A stretch of 64,000 nucleotides of DNA from Solirubrobacter phytolaccae. GTDB taxonomy: Bacteria > Actinomycetota > Thermoleophilia > Solirubrobacterales > Solirubrobacteraceae. The stretch lies in contig NZ_JAPDDP010000004.1 of NCBI RefSeq assembly GCF_027587195.1, positions 122,862 to 186,861 of the forward strand, in the 5' to 3' direction. The translations under genes and the position numbers were made by a program. Positions within the stretch are counted from its first letter, which is position 1. Every line of letters starts with the position of its first letter. Below the pieces are notes generated by a model. It saw only the letters and a list, made by a program, of their open reading frames with translations, did not search any database and had not been told where the DNA came from. This document shows, piece by piece, positions 16,588 to 25,209 of this stretch.

Positions 16588-19500
16588 GTGGACTTGATCG
16601 GGCGGGAACGCGAGCTGGCGGTGGTGACCACGACGGTCGAGGCGGACGGCTTCCGCGTGCTGGCGCTGCTCGGCGAGGCCGGGATCGGCAAGAGCGCGCT
16701 GCTCGCGGCGGCGGAGGCGCACGCGCGGGACACGGGGCGGCTCGTGCTGCGCGGGCGCGGCGCGCGGCACGACCGCGACGTGCCGTTCGGCGTGATCGTC
16801 GACGCGCTCGACGACCACGTCGCCGGCATGCACCCGGCGCGGGTCGCGTCCGTGGGGGAGGACCTGGGCGCGGTGCTCCTGGCAGCGGGGCCGGCTCCGG
16901 GCGCGTCAGGGCCCGCGGACCGCGTCCGGCACCGCAACGCCGTCCGGTCGCTCCTGGAGCTGCTCGGCCGTGAGCGTCCGGTGGTGCTATTGCTCGACGA
17001 CCTGCAGTGGGCCGACGCCGCGTCGCTCGACCTGCTCGTGCACCTGCTGCACCGTCCGCCGGACGTGCCGCTGCTGCTCGGGCTTGCCTCGCGCGTCGCC
17101 GTGCCGCGGGTGCTGGACGCGGCTCGCGGCACCGGTCGGCTGGAGCTGCTCGAGCTGCGGCCACTGAGCGACGACGCGGCGCGTGGCTTGGTCGGGGCGG
17201 TCCCGGACGCGGTGCTGCGTGCGCAGCTCGTCGAGCACGCGGGCGGCAATCCGTTGTTCCTGCGCGAGCTGGCGCGGGCGGTCGCCGACGGTGAGCCGGC
17301 GCTGCCGTCGACGGTGCGGGCCACGATCGACGGTGAGCTCGCCGACCTGTCGCCCGCCGCGCGGCGGTTGCTGACCGGCGCCACGACGATCGGCCCGGCG
17401 TTCGATCCCGAGCTGGCGGCCGTGGCCGCGGAGCTGCCGGTCGACGCGACGGCGCTGGACGAGCTCGTCGCCGCCGGCCTGGTGCGTCCCGCGGGCGCGC
17501 AGGCGGTCGACGAGACGACCCCGGTCCGCCTCCTCACCCAGCACGGCGGGCGGGAGTTCGTGTTCCGCGCGCTCGTGCGCTGCGTGGTCTACGACGCCTC
17601 GCCGCCCGCCTGGCGGCTGGAAGCGCACGAGCGCGTGGCGCGCGAGCTGGAACGTCGCGGCGCCGCGGCCACCATGCGCGCGCCGCACCTCGCCCGCTTC
17701 GCGCGGCCGGGCGACACCGCCGCGATCGCCACGCTCCGGGAGGCGGCCCGCGCCGAACCCGCGCTCGCGGCGGACTGGCTCACCGCGGCGCTGGCCCTCG
17801 TCCCCGACCGTGACCGCGACCAACGCGCCGAGCTGCTGGGCGAGCTCGCGTCGGCGCTGGCGAGCGCCGGCCGGCCGGACGTGGCCCGCGACGCGTTCGT
17901 GCAGGCGCTCGCGTTGGCCGTCGACGAGCATCGCGTCGCGCTGACGATCGCGTGCGCGTGCGTGGAGACTCAGCTCAGCCGCCACGACGAAGCCCGGCGC
18001 CGGCTGCTCGCGATCCAGTCGACGGCCGCGCCCGAGCAGCGACCCGCGATCGCGTTCGAGCTGGCCGCGAACGCGTTCCACCGCGGCGACGCCGGCGAGC
18101 TCGTCCGCACGACGGACGAGCGGCGACCGCGCGCCGACGGTCCGTGCGCGACTGAGGGCGGAGCGTCGTCGGCCGCTGGTGTGCTGGCGCAGGTGGCCGA
18201 GGGCGGAGCGTCGCTGGCCGCAGGTGTGCTGGCGCGGGTGGCCGAGGGCGGAGCGTTGTCGTCGGCCGCGGGTGGGTCGGCGCGGCCGGCCGAGGGCGGA
18301 GCGTCGCTGGCCGCTGGTGGGCCGGCGCGGGTGGCCGAGGGTGGAGCGTCGTCGCCGGCCGCGGGTGTGCTGGCGCAGCCGGCCGAGGGCGGAGCGTCGC
18401 TGGCCGCTGGTGGGCCGGCGCGGCTGGCCGAGGGCGGAGCGCCGTCGTCGGCCGCTGGCGCGGCGTTGCTGGGCGTCGGCGCCGACGCGCTCGCGGCCAT
18501 CGGCGCGTTGTGGACGGGGCGGCCCGAGCACGCGTCCATCGCGCTCGACCGTGCCGCGGAACGGCTGGCACAGCTCGACGACGACGCGGTGGGCGCGCGC
18601 CTCGAGGTCTGCTCCTACCTCGCGCTGGCGCAGCTGCTCGCGGAGCGGTTCGCCGCGGTGGTGATCACGACCGCGCGCGGGCTGGCCGTCGGCGGCGACG
18701 CGCAGACGCGGACGATGCTTCTCGGGCTGCGCGCGGTGGCGCACATGCATCAGCTCGAGCTCGACCGGGCGCTGGACGCCGCGGGCGCGGCCGAGGCGGC
18801 GGCGCGCGCGGTGGACGTCCCGCACCTGCTGCACTTCACGCTCGGTATCCGGTCGCGCGTCCACACGCACCGCGACGAACCGGCCGAGGCGGAACGTGCC
18901 GCGCGCGAGGCCGCCGCGCTGGCGGACGCGGTGACGCCGACGGTGTTCACGCGGACCACCGGCGGGTTCGCCGCCGTCGCCGGCGCGGACCGCGATCCCG
19001 CGGGCGCGACGGGGAAGGTGACCGCGGTGGCGGGCGCGCAGCTCGAGCACGCGGACCCGACCCTGCGCCCGATGCTCCTGCTCCACCTCGTACGGGCGGC
19101 TACGACCGTGGACGACGCGGACCAGCTCGCGGCGGCCGCGACCGAGCACGCCGCGCGCATCGGGCTCCCGGGCGGCGAGGCGCGCGCGTTGCTCGCGCGG
19201 GCCGAGGCACGGCTCATGCGCGGCGACGCCGTCACCGGGCGCGCGGCGCGCGCGAGACCGATCGAAGCACGGCTCAGGCGCGGCGACTCCGCCACGGAGT
19301 ACACGGCGGGGGCGCGGCCGACCGACGCGCGGCCCGTGCGCGGCGACTCCGCCACGGAGTACACGGCCCGGGCGAGGCCGACCGACGCGCGGCCCGTGCG
19401 CGGCGACTCCGCCACGGAGTACACGGCCGGGGCGCGGCCGACCGACGCGCGGCCCGTGCGGGGCGACTCCGCCGTCGAGCTCGCCGAACGCGCCGCCGCC

Positions 19501-19890
19501 TTGGCGCCCGCGCCGCTCGACGTGCTCGACGCGCGGTTCACGCTCGGCCGCGCACTCGCCGCGGCGGGTCGCACGCAGGACGCCAAGCGCACGCTGCACG
19601 CCGTCGCGGAGGACGCCGCCCGCGCCAGCGCGCTTCGCCTGCACCGCGCCGCGGGCCGTGAGCTCCGGCGCCTCGGCTCCCGCGTGTCGAGCGCAAGCCG
19701 GACCCGCGGCGGCGCGCTCAGCCAGCGCGAGCGCGAGGTCGCCGACCTCGTCGCCGGCGGGCACTCGAACAAGCAGATCGGCGCGACGCTCTTCCTCAGC
19801 GAGAAGACGGTCGCGAACACGCTCACGCGCGTCTACGCCAAGCTCGGCGTCCGCTCGCGCACGCAACTCGCGAGCGCCCGCCGCGGCTAG
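16588..19890 (+). CDS. LAL-type LuxR regulator with AAA ATPase
   Basis: The 1100-residue protein has an N-terminal ATPase (Walker A GEAGIGKSAL near 31, Walker B VVLLLDDLQWAD near 133), a long helical TPR-like middle, and a C-terminal LuxR helix-turn-helix (LSQREREVADLVAGGHSNKQIG...KTVANTLTRVYAKLGVRSRTQL). Such MalT/LAL regulators sense a ligand and activate transcription. Two low-complexity tandem-repeat blocks interrupt the middle domain, at about residues 523-625 (AEGGASLAAG units) and 872-962 (20-residue RPTDARPVRGDSATEYTA units). The start is the GTG at 16588, as the family N-terminus is xLxGRExEL. Target genes are unknown. Confidence 0.9.
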   Translation: MDLIGRERELAVVTTTVEADGFRVLALLGEAGIGKSALLAAAEAHARDTGRLVLRGRGARHDRDVPFGVIVDALDDHVAGMHPARVASVGEDLGAVLLAAGPAPGASGPADRVRHRNAVRSLLELLGRERPVVLLLDDLQWADAASLDLLVHLLHRPPDVPLLLGLASRVAVPRVLDAARGTGRLELLELRPLSDDAARGLVGAVPDAVLRAQLVEHAGGNPLFLRELARAVADGEPALPSTVRATIDGELADLSPAARRLLTGATTIGPAFDPELAAVAAELPVDATALDELVAAGLVRPAGAQAVDETTPVRLLTQHGGREFVFRALVRCVVYDASPPAWRLEAHERVARELERRGAAATMRAPHLARFARPGDTAAIATLREAARAEPALAADWLTAALALVPDRDRDQRAELLGELASALASAGRPDVARDAFVQALALAVDEHRVALTIACACVETQLSRHDEARRRLLAIQSTAAPEQRPAIAFELAANAFHRGDAGELVRTTDERRPRADGPCATEGGASSAAGVLAQVAEGGASLAAGVLARVAEGGALSSAAGGSARPAEGGASLAAGGPARVAEGGASSPAAGVLAQPAEGGASLAAGGPARLAEGGAPSSAAGAALLGVGADALAAIGALWTGRPEHASIALDRAAERLAQLDDDAVGARLEVCSYLALAQLLAERFAAVVITTARGLAVGGDAQTRTMLLGLRAVAHMHQLELDRALDAAGAAEAAARAVDVPHLLHFTLGIRSRVHTHRDEPAEAERAAREAAALADAVTPTVFTRTTGGFAAVAGADRDPAGATGKVTAVAGAQLEHADPTLRPMLLLHLVRAATTVDDADQLAAAATEHAARIGLPGGEARALLARAEARLMRGDAVTGRAARARPIEARLRRGDSATEYTAGARPTDARPVRGDSATEYTARARPTDARPVRGDSATEYTAGARPTDARPVRGDSAVELAERAAALAPAPLDVLDARFTLGRALAAAGRTQDAKRTLHAVAEDAARASALRLHRAAGRELRRLGSRVSSASRTRGGALSQREREVADLVAGGHSNKQIGATLFLSEKTVANTLTRVYAKLGVRSRTQLASARRG
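18154..18462 (+). repeat. 45-48-bp tandem repeats inside the LAL gene
   Basis: About seven units beginning GAGGGCGGAGCG, each 45 or 48 bases, encode Ala/Gly-rich segments such as AEGGASLAAGGPARV. All length differences are multiples of three, so the frame is kept. This looks like an expanded, possibly length-variable linker within the helical domain. Confidence 0.8.
19201..19474 (+). repeat. 60-bp tandem repeats inside the LAL gene
   Basis: Units start at 19201 (diverged), 19261, 19321, 19381 and 19441 (partial), an exact 60-base period encoding the 20-residue unit RPTDARPVRGDSATEYTAGA. The middle units are almost identical, suggesting recent expansion. Confidence 0.85.
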
Positions 19891-20171
19891 CGTGCGGCGA
19901 GCCCGTCGAGCTCCAGGCGGTTGCTCGGATCGCTGTGGGTGCCGCCGCTGTCGACGTGTTTGTCGCTGATGACGTCGCCGTTGCGGAACACGTGCACGAG
20001 CGCCATCGCGTGTCCACGGCCGAGGCCGAAGTCGGCCTTCAGCCAGTCGACGATCGGCGTCGCCTTCACGCCCGGAGCGGTGAAGCCCTTGGCCTCGGCC
20101 AGGGCGATGAACTCACGCGGCGTCTTGCCGGTCTTGAGCTCGATGTTGTCGAGGTAGCTCTGGAAGGACAT
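19887..20171 (-). CDS. DUF4287 family protein
   Basis: The 94-residue protein begins MSFQSYLDNIELKTGKTPREF and contains FGLGRGHAMALVHVF, the conserved halves of DUF4287, a small helical domain of unknown function widespread in soil bacteria. The ATG at 20171 matches the family start. It overlaps the LAL gene tail to tail by four bases. Confidence 0.88.
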   Translation of the reverse strand: MSFQSYLDNIELKTGKTPREFIALAEAKGFTAPGVKATPIVDWLKADFGLGRGHAMALVHVFRNGDVISDKHVDSGGTHSDPSNRLELDGLAAR

Positions 20172-20212
20172 GTCGCGTAGACGGGACGCGCGGCCGAAAC
20201 TCATCGCGGGCC

Positions 20213-20218
20213 TATCCT
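20213..20218 (+). promoter_or_regulatory. -10 box of leaderless argS promoter
   Basis: TATCCT is seven bases upstream of the GTG at 20226, leaving no room for a leader or ribosome site. It fits the leaderless pattern seen at several other genes here. Confidence 0.5.
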
Positions 20219-20225
20219 CACGGCC

Positions 20226-21944
20226 GTGATCGCCCCGACGCATGCCCTCCGCGCCGCGCTGACCGCCGCGATCGAACGTGCCCTGGGCGAGCCGGAGGTG
20301 GACCCGCTGCTGGTGCCGAGCCGGCAGCCGGGCGCCGACCTGCAGGCCAACTTCGCGATGAAGCTCGCCAAGCAGCGAGGGGAGGCGCCGCGCGCCGTCG
20401 CGGAGCGCGTCGCGACCGAGCTGGGCGACGCCGACGGCCTGCTCGCCAAGACCGAGGTCTCCGGGCCCGGCTTCCTCAACCTCACGTTCGCTCCCGGCGC
20501 GCTCGCCGAGTGGGCCACCGCCGCGCTCGCCGACGAGCGCCTCGGCGTCGCGCCCGCCGCCATGCCGCAGACGGTCGTCGTCGACTACTCGGCGCCGAAC
20601 GTCGCGAAGGAGATGCACGTCGGGCACCTGCGCTCGACGGTGATCGGCGACGCGCTCGTCCGCACGCTCGAGTTCGAGGGGCACACGGTCGTCCGCGCGA
20701 ACCACCTCGGTGACTGGGGCACGCAGTTCGGGATGCTCACGCAGCACATGCTCGACAGCGGCATCGAGCACCTGCCCGACTTCGCCGCGCTCGGTGAGCT
20801 GTACCGCGCCGCCAAGGCGCGCTTCGACGCCGATCCCGCGTTCACCGAGGCCGCGCGGTCGCGGGTCGTCGCGCTCCAGGCCGGTGATCCGGGCACGCTC
20901 GCGCTGTGGCGGGACCTCGTCACCGTCTCGCTCGAGCACATCAACGCGATCTACCGCCGCCTGGACGTCACGCTGACCGACGAGCACGTCGTTGGCGAGA
21001 GCTTCTACAACCCGCTGCTCGCGCCGACGGTGGACGCCTTGCTCGAGGCGGCGGTCGCGACCGAGAGCCGAGGCGCGGTGGTCGTCGCCTCGACGCGCTT
21101 CACCAACCAGGACGGCACGCCCGCCGTGCTGATCATCCGCAAGTCCGACGGCGGCTACGGCTACGGCGTCACCGACCTCGCCGCGATCGACTACCGCGTG
21201 CGCGAGCTCGACGCGCACCGGATGATCTACGTCACCGACGCGCGGCAGGCCCAGCACTTCGCGATGGTCTTCGACGCCGCCGCCAAGGCCGGCTGGACGG
21301 ACGGCCGCCAGGTCGAGCACGTCCCGTTCGGAGCGATGCTCGGCGACGACGGCCGCCCGTTCAAGACCCGCTCCGGCGGCACGGTCGCGCTCACCGACCT
21401 GCTCGACAGCGCGATCGAACGCGCCCAGGTGATCGTCGACGAGAAGAACCCGGACGTGCCCGCCGGCGAGCGCGCCGAGATCGCGCGGGCGGTCGGCATC
21501 GGCGCGGTCAAGTACGCCGACCTGTCGACCAGCCGCCAGCGCGACCTGATCTTCAGCTTCGACCGCATGCTCGCGCTCGACGGCAACACCGCCCCGTACC
21601 TGCTCTACGCCGCCGTGCGCGCGGGCTCGATCGCGACCCGGGCGGGGGAGACCGCGACCACGGTCAGCGTCGTCACCGAGCCCGTCGAGCAGGCGCTCCT
21701 GCTCAAGCTCGCCGCGTTCGGGGACGTGCTGGACGAGGTCGCCGCGACGCTCGAGCCGCACCGGCTGTGCACGTACCTCTACGAGCTCGCGGGTCAGTAC
21801 ACGAGCTTCTACGAGGCGTGCCCGGTGCTCAAAGCGGACACGCCCGAGCAGCGCCGCTCGCGCCTGGCGATGTGCACGCTGACCGCCGAGACGCTCAAGA
21901 CGGGCCTCGGCCTGCTCGGCATCACCGTCCCTGCGCGGATGTAG
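20226..21944 (+). CDS. argS: arginyl-tRNA synthetase
   Basis: This class I synthetase (572 residues) charges tRNA-Arg. The N-terminal additional domain spans 1-110. The HIGH motif appears as SAPNVAKEMHVGHLRS near 120-135. The C-terminal anticodon-binding domain includes DGNTAPYLLYAAVRAGSI and ends LGLLGITVPARM, the typical ArgS terminus. As in most ArgS there is no clear KMSKS; GDDGRPFKTRSGGTVAL fills that region. The start is a GTG, served by the TATCCT box. Confidence 0.95.
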   Translation: MIAPTHALRAALTAAIERALGEPEVDPLLVPSRQPGADLQANFAMKLAKQRGEAPRAVAERVATELGDADGLLAKTEVSGPGFLNLTFAPGALAEWATAALADERLGVAPAAMPQTVVVDYSAPNVAKEMHVGHLRSTVIGDALVRTLEFEGHTVVRANHLGDWGTQFGMLTQHMLDSGIEHLPDFAALGELYRAAKARFDADPAFTEAARSRVVALQAGDPGTLALWRDLVTVSLEHINAIYRRLDVTLTDEHVVGESFYNPLLAPTVDALLEAAVATESRGAVVVASTRFTNQDGTPAVLIIRKSDGGYGYGVTDLAAIDYRVRELDAHRMIYVTDARQAQHFAMVFDAAAKAGWTDGRQVEHVPFGAMLGDDGRPFKTRSGGTVALTDLLDSAIERAQVIVDEKNPDVPAGERAEIARAVGIGAVKYADLSTSRQRDLIFSFDRMLALDGNTAPYLLYAAVRAGSIATRAGETATTVSVVTEPVEQALLLKLAAFGDVLDEVAATLEPHRLCTYLYELAGQYTSFYEACPVLKADTPEQRRSRLAMCTLTAETLKTGLGLLGITVPARM

Positions 21945-21985
21945 TCGCGTCACACGGCGCCGGGGAAGCGCGACTGTCGGTGTGC

Positions 21986-22507
21986 ATGCTCGAGCGTCAC
22001 GACATCACCCGGCTGTATGACCGGCACGCCCGCACGATGCTCGGCTTCTTCGCGCGCCGCACGTTCGAGCCGGACGCGGCGGTCGACCTCGTCGCCGAGA
22101 CGTTCGCGCGGGCGTTCGTCGAGCGTGGGAAGTGCCGCGCGCGGACGGACGCCGAGCAGGCCGCGTGGCTGTACGGGATCGCCCGCAACCTGCTCGCCGA
22201 CTGGCGGCGCCGGGCGCAGGTCGAGCGGCGTGCGCTGGCCAAGCTCGGCGTCGAGCGGCGGGCGCTGACCGACGACGAGTACGACCGGATCGAGGCGCTC
22301 GCCGGCCTGTCCGACGTGATCGCGGCCGGGCTCGGGCAGCTCACGGACGACCACCGTGACGCGCTGCGGCTGCGGATCGTCGAGGAGCGTGAGTACGTGG
22401 ACGTCGCGCGTGAGCTCGGCGTGTCCGAGCAGACCGCCCGTGCACGCGTGAGCCGGGCGCTCGGCGTGCTGCGCCGCCATCTCAACGAGGAGCCCAACCG
22501 TGCCTGA
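21986..22507 (+). CDS. ECF-type RNA polymerase sigma factor
   Basis: The 173-residue protein has region 2 (ITRLYDRHARTMLGFFARRTFEPDAAVDLVAETFARAF) and region 4 (LTDDHRDALRLRIVEEREYVDVARELGVSEQTARARVSRAL), joined by a basic linker (DWRRRAQVERRALAKLGVERR). An in-frame GTG at 21980 is an alternative start. The stop overlaps the start of the next gene, a membrane-anchored protein of the type commonly paired with such sigma factors and probably their regulator. Confidence 0.9.
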   Translation: MLERHDITRLYDRHARTMLGFFARRTFEPDAAVDLVAETFARAFVERGKCRARTDAEQAAWLYGIARNLLADWRRRAQVERRALAKLGVERRALTDDEYDRIEALAGLSDVIAAGLGQLTDDHRDALRLRIVEEREYVDVARELGVSEQTARARVSRALGVLRRHLNEEPNRA

Positions 22508-23423
22508 CATCCTCGACGACCTCCGCGCCGACCTGGACGCCGCGTTCGCCCGCGCCGAGCGCAAGCGCGCCCGCCGCGGGTGGACCTTCGGCGCGGCCAC
22601 CGCGGCGCTGGCCAGCACCGCCGTCGCGGTGGTGCTGCTCGCAGGCGGCACCACGCCGCCCGCGACGGCCGCGGAGGTCCTGCGCGCGGTCGCGGGCGTC
22701 GCGCAGGACACGCCCGCGCCGGTCCCGCGTGACGACCAGTACTACTACGTCCGCTCGCGCACGACCAACCTCTCGATGTTCGCGGGCGTGGACCCGAAGC
22801 ACGAGCACGCGGTGACGCTCGTCGAAGCCGATCGCGAGATCTGGCAGAGCCTGAAACGCCCGGGGCAGATGACCGTGAAGGTGATCGGCAAGCGGCCGCT
22901 GACCCCGGCCGACGCGGGCCGGCGCCAGGGGCCGGACGTCGCGGTCCCCGGCGGGGGACGGGTGGGCAAGCAGCACCACTACCTCCTCGGGACCGAACGA
23001 CTCAGCCGCGCGGAGCTGCTCGCGTATCCGACGGACCCCCAGGTCGTGTACGACCGCATCCGCGCGCACGTCGGCTCGGGCGGCGATTCGCGCGAAGGGC
23101 AGGTGTTCGACGCGATCAGCAGCGCGCTGCGCGAGCGCCCCGCGCCACCCGCGCTGCGCGCCGCGCTCTATGGAGCGCTGGCGCTCACGCCCGGCGTGAC
23201 CCTCGCGGGCACGGTGACTGACCGCGCCGGCCGCACGGGCACGGCGGTCGCGTTCACCGAGGTCGGCGTGCGCACCGAGCTGATCTTCGACCCGCGCACG
23301 TCCGAGCTGCTCGGCGAGCGCCGCGTGCTCGTCGAGCCCGCTCGGTCGGGCATCGACGCGCCCGTCGGCACGGTGGTCGGTGACACCGCGTACCTGGAGC
23401 GCGCGGTCGTCGACGAGCTCTGA
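22500..23423 (+). CDS. membrane-anchored anti-sigma-like protein (CU044_5270 type)
   Basis: The 307-residue product has a short cytoplasmic N-terminus (MPDILDDLRADLDAAFARAERKRARRG), one membrane span near 28-50 (FGAATAALASTAVAVVLLAGG) and a large outer domain with DQYYYVRSRTTN and TGVAFTEVG-like segments (GTAVAFTEVGVRTELIFDPRTSELLGER). This layout is the CU044_5270 family, usually encoded directly after an ECF sigma gene. It is thought to hold the sigma factor at the membrane; the binding itself is inferred. It starts at GTG 22500, overlapping the sigma gene by eight bases. Confidence 0.8.
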   Translation: MPDILDDLRADLDAAFARAERKRARRGWTFGAATAALASTAVAVVLLAGGTTPPATAAEVLRAVAGVAQDTPAPVPRDDQYYYVRSRTTNLSMFAGVDPKHEHAVTLVEADREIWQSLKRPGQMTVKVIGKRPLTPADAGRRQGPDVAVPGGGRVGKQHHYLLGTERLSRAELLAYPTDPQVVYDRIRAHVGSGGDSREGQVFDAISSALRERPAPPALRAALYGALALTPGVTLAGTVTDRAGRTGTAVAFTEVGVRTELIFDPRTSELLGERRVLVEPARSGIDAPVGTVVGDTAYLERAVVDEL

Positions 23424-23463
23424 GCGACGCAGACATCCTGCTCGCACGGCATGATCCCGAGCG

Positions 23464-25209
23464 GTGCGTGCGCTCATCCTGTCCTCATTGGCGCTGCTGG
23501 TGCCCGTCGACACGCCGGTGAAGGATCTCGCGCGCGTCGGCGACCGCGCCGTGTTCTCGACCGAGAGCGGCGCGCTGTGGACGACCGACGGCACGAGCGC
23601 GACGAAGCTCAGCGAGCAGCTCCACCCGCACGAGCTCAGCTCCGACGGCGCGACCGCCTACTTCACCGGCGTCGACGACACGCTGCACCGCACGGACGGG
23701 ACCGCGGTCGACCCCGTCAAGGCGGGCATCGAGCACCAGTCGTTCGCGGGCCTCGGCCGCGCGGGACCGGCGTACGTCTTCCTCGCCCGCCCGGTCGGCG
23801 AGACCGAGTCCAACACGCTGTGGCGGACGGACGGGACGGCCGCGGGCACGCGGTCGCTCGGCATCTTCACGTGGGCGTGGACGCCGGAGGTCGCCGCGGC
23901 CAACGCCACGACGATGCTCGTGAAGACGCGCTACTTCCTCTACCGCACGGACGGGAACACCGCGACGGAGGCGGGCGCCACGCGTGACGCGGCCGCGATC
24001 CCCGGCGGCTTCCTCACCCGCGGGACCGGCAGCGACGGCCGCGCCGAGCTGTTCCGCCTCGACGCGAGCGGGACGAACCCGCAGCCGGTGGCGCCGATCG
24101 ACGCGCCGCGTTGGTTCGCGCGGCTGACCGACCGCGTGCTCTTCCAGGGCGACACCTCCAGCTCGGAGCCGCGCTGGTACTCGACCGACCTCACCGGAGG
24201 AGACATCCGCCCGCTCACCGCGCTGCGGGCGAGCACCCCGCCGCAGGTCGCCGCCGGCCACGCCTACGCGATCCACTACGAGGACGGCCAGGCGGTGCTG
24301 TCGCGCACGGACGGCACCGAGGCCGGCACCGTCGTGCTCGGCCGCTTCGACGCCGCGCCGACGGGCTTCACCGCGTTCGACGGGCGCGTCTGGTTCGCGG
24401 CGGGCAAGCTGTGGAGCACGGACGGCACGGCCGCCGGCACGCGCGTCGAGGCCGACGTCGTCGCGGGGCCCGAGCTCGTCGCGACCGACGACTTCCTGCT
24501 CCTGAGCGCGAACGGGGAGCCGTGGGTCGTCCGCGCGACGCCGGACGGAGAGCCCACGCCGGTGCCGACGGCGACGGCGACGGCGACGGCCACGGCAACG
24601 GCAACGGCCACGCCGACCGTCACGGCAACGGCAACGCCGACCGCCACGGCGACGGCTACACCGGCCGCCACGGCGACGGCTACACCGGCCGCCACGGCGA
24701 CGGCTACACCGGCCGCCACGGCGACGGCTACACCGGCCGCCACGGCGACGGCTACACCGGCCGCCACGGCGACGGCTACACCGGCCGCCACGGCGACGGC
24801 TACACCGGCCGTCACGGGAACGGCCACGCCGACCGCCACGGCCAGGCCGGCGCCGACCGCGAGAGCCGTGCCGACCGCCACACCCGCGCCGCCCGCGCCC
24901 TCCCCGCGCCCGTCCCCGGCGCGTCCCGCGCGCATCACGGTCGCGGCCGAGCGTCTGCGCACCGTGCGCGGCGTCGCACGCTGGCGCGTGACCGGCCGCG
25001 TCCACCACACAGGCTGCACCGGCCGCGTCCGCGTCGAGCTCACCCGCGTGAAGACGGTCACGGCGCGCCTGGACCGCTGCCGCTACCGCGTGATCGTCAG
25101 CACCCGCAAGCGCGTCCGCTGGGTCGCCGTGCGCACCGTGCCCACGGCGACCCTGGCCGCGGCAACCTCTAGAGCCACCCCGGGAGGACGAAGATCGACC
25201 ACGCGGTGA
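23464..25209 (+). CDS. ELWxxDGT-repeat surface protein
   Basis: The 581-residue protein carries repeated LWxTDGTxxGT units (ALWTTDGTSAT, TLWRTDGTAAGT, FLYRTDGNTAT, KLWSTDGTAAGT), typical of ELWxxDGT beta-propeller surface proteins. A Thr/Ala/Pro-rich stalk follows (residues 360-480, seven ATATATPA units) and a basic C-terminal domain with two cysteines (HTGCTGRVRVEL, LDRCRYRVIV). The N-terminus (VRALILSSLALLVPV) is a weak signal peptide. Probably exported and wall-associated. The 3' end overlaps the MatC gene by 41 bases. Confidence 0.75.
   Translation: MRALILSSLALLVPVDTPVKDLARVGDRAVFSTESGALWTTDGTSATKLSEQLHPHELSSDGATAYFTGVDDTLHRTDGTAVDPVKAGIEHQSFAGLGRAGPAYVFLARPVGETESNTLWRTDGTAAGTRSLGIFTWAWTPEVAAANATTMLVKTRYFLYRTDGNTATEAGATRDAAAIPGGFLTRGTGSDGRAELFRLDASGTNPQPVAPIDAPRWFARLTDRVLFQGDTSSSEPRWYSTDLTGGDIRPLTALRASTPPQVAAGHAYAIHYEDGQAVLSRTDGTEAGTVVLGRFDAAPTGFTAFDGRVWFAAGKLWSTDGTAAGTRVEADVVAGPELVATDDFLLLSANGEPWVVRATPDGEPTPVPTATATATATATATATPTVTATATPTATATATPAATATATPAATATATPAATATATPAATATATPAATATATPAATATATPAVTGTATPTATARPAPTARAVPTATPAPPAPSPRPSPARPARITVAAERLRTVRGVARWRVTGRVHHTGCTGRVRVELTRVKTVTARLDRCRYRVIVSTRKRVRWVAVRTVPTATLAAATSRATPGGRRSTTR
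24643..24810 (+). repeat. seven copies of a 24-bp tandem repeat
   Basis: GCCACGGCGACGGCTACACC plus GGCC repeats seven times without change in length and encodes ATATATPA. It forms the stalk of the surface protein. Perfect identity between units suggests recent expansion or length variation between strains. Confidence 0.9.

Noticed and set aside
16987..19866. Very long open frame (959 codons) antisense to the LAL gene
   Set aside because: Its composition is dominated by Arg/Ala/Gly and it mirrors the repeats of the real gene; the sense strand has complete ATPase and LuxR motifs.
24643..24810. CRISPR-like appearance of a regular short repeat
   Set aside because: There are no spacers; units abut directly and lie inside a reading frame as Thr/Ala/Pro codons.
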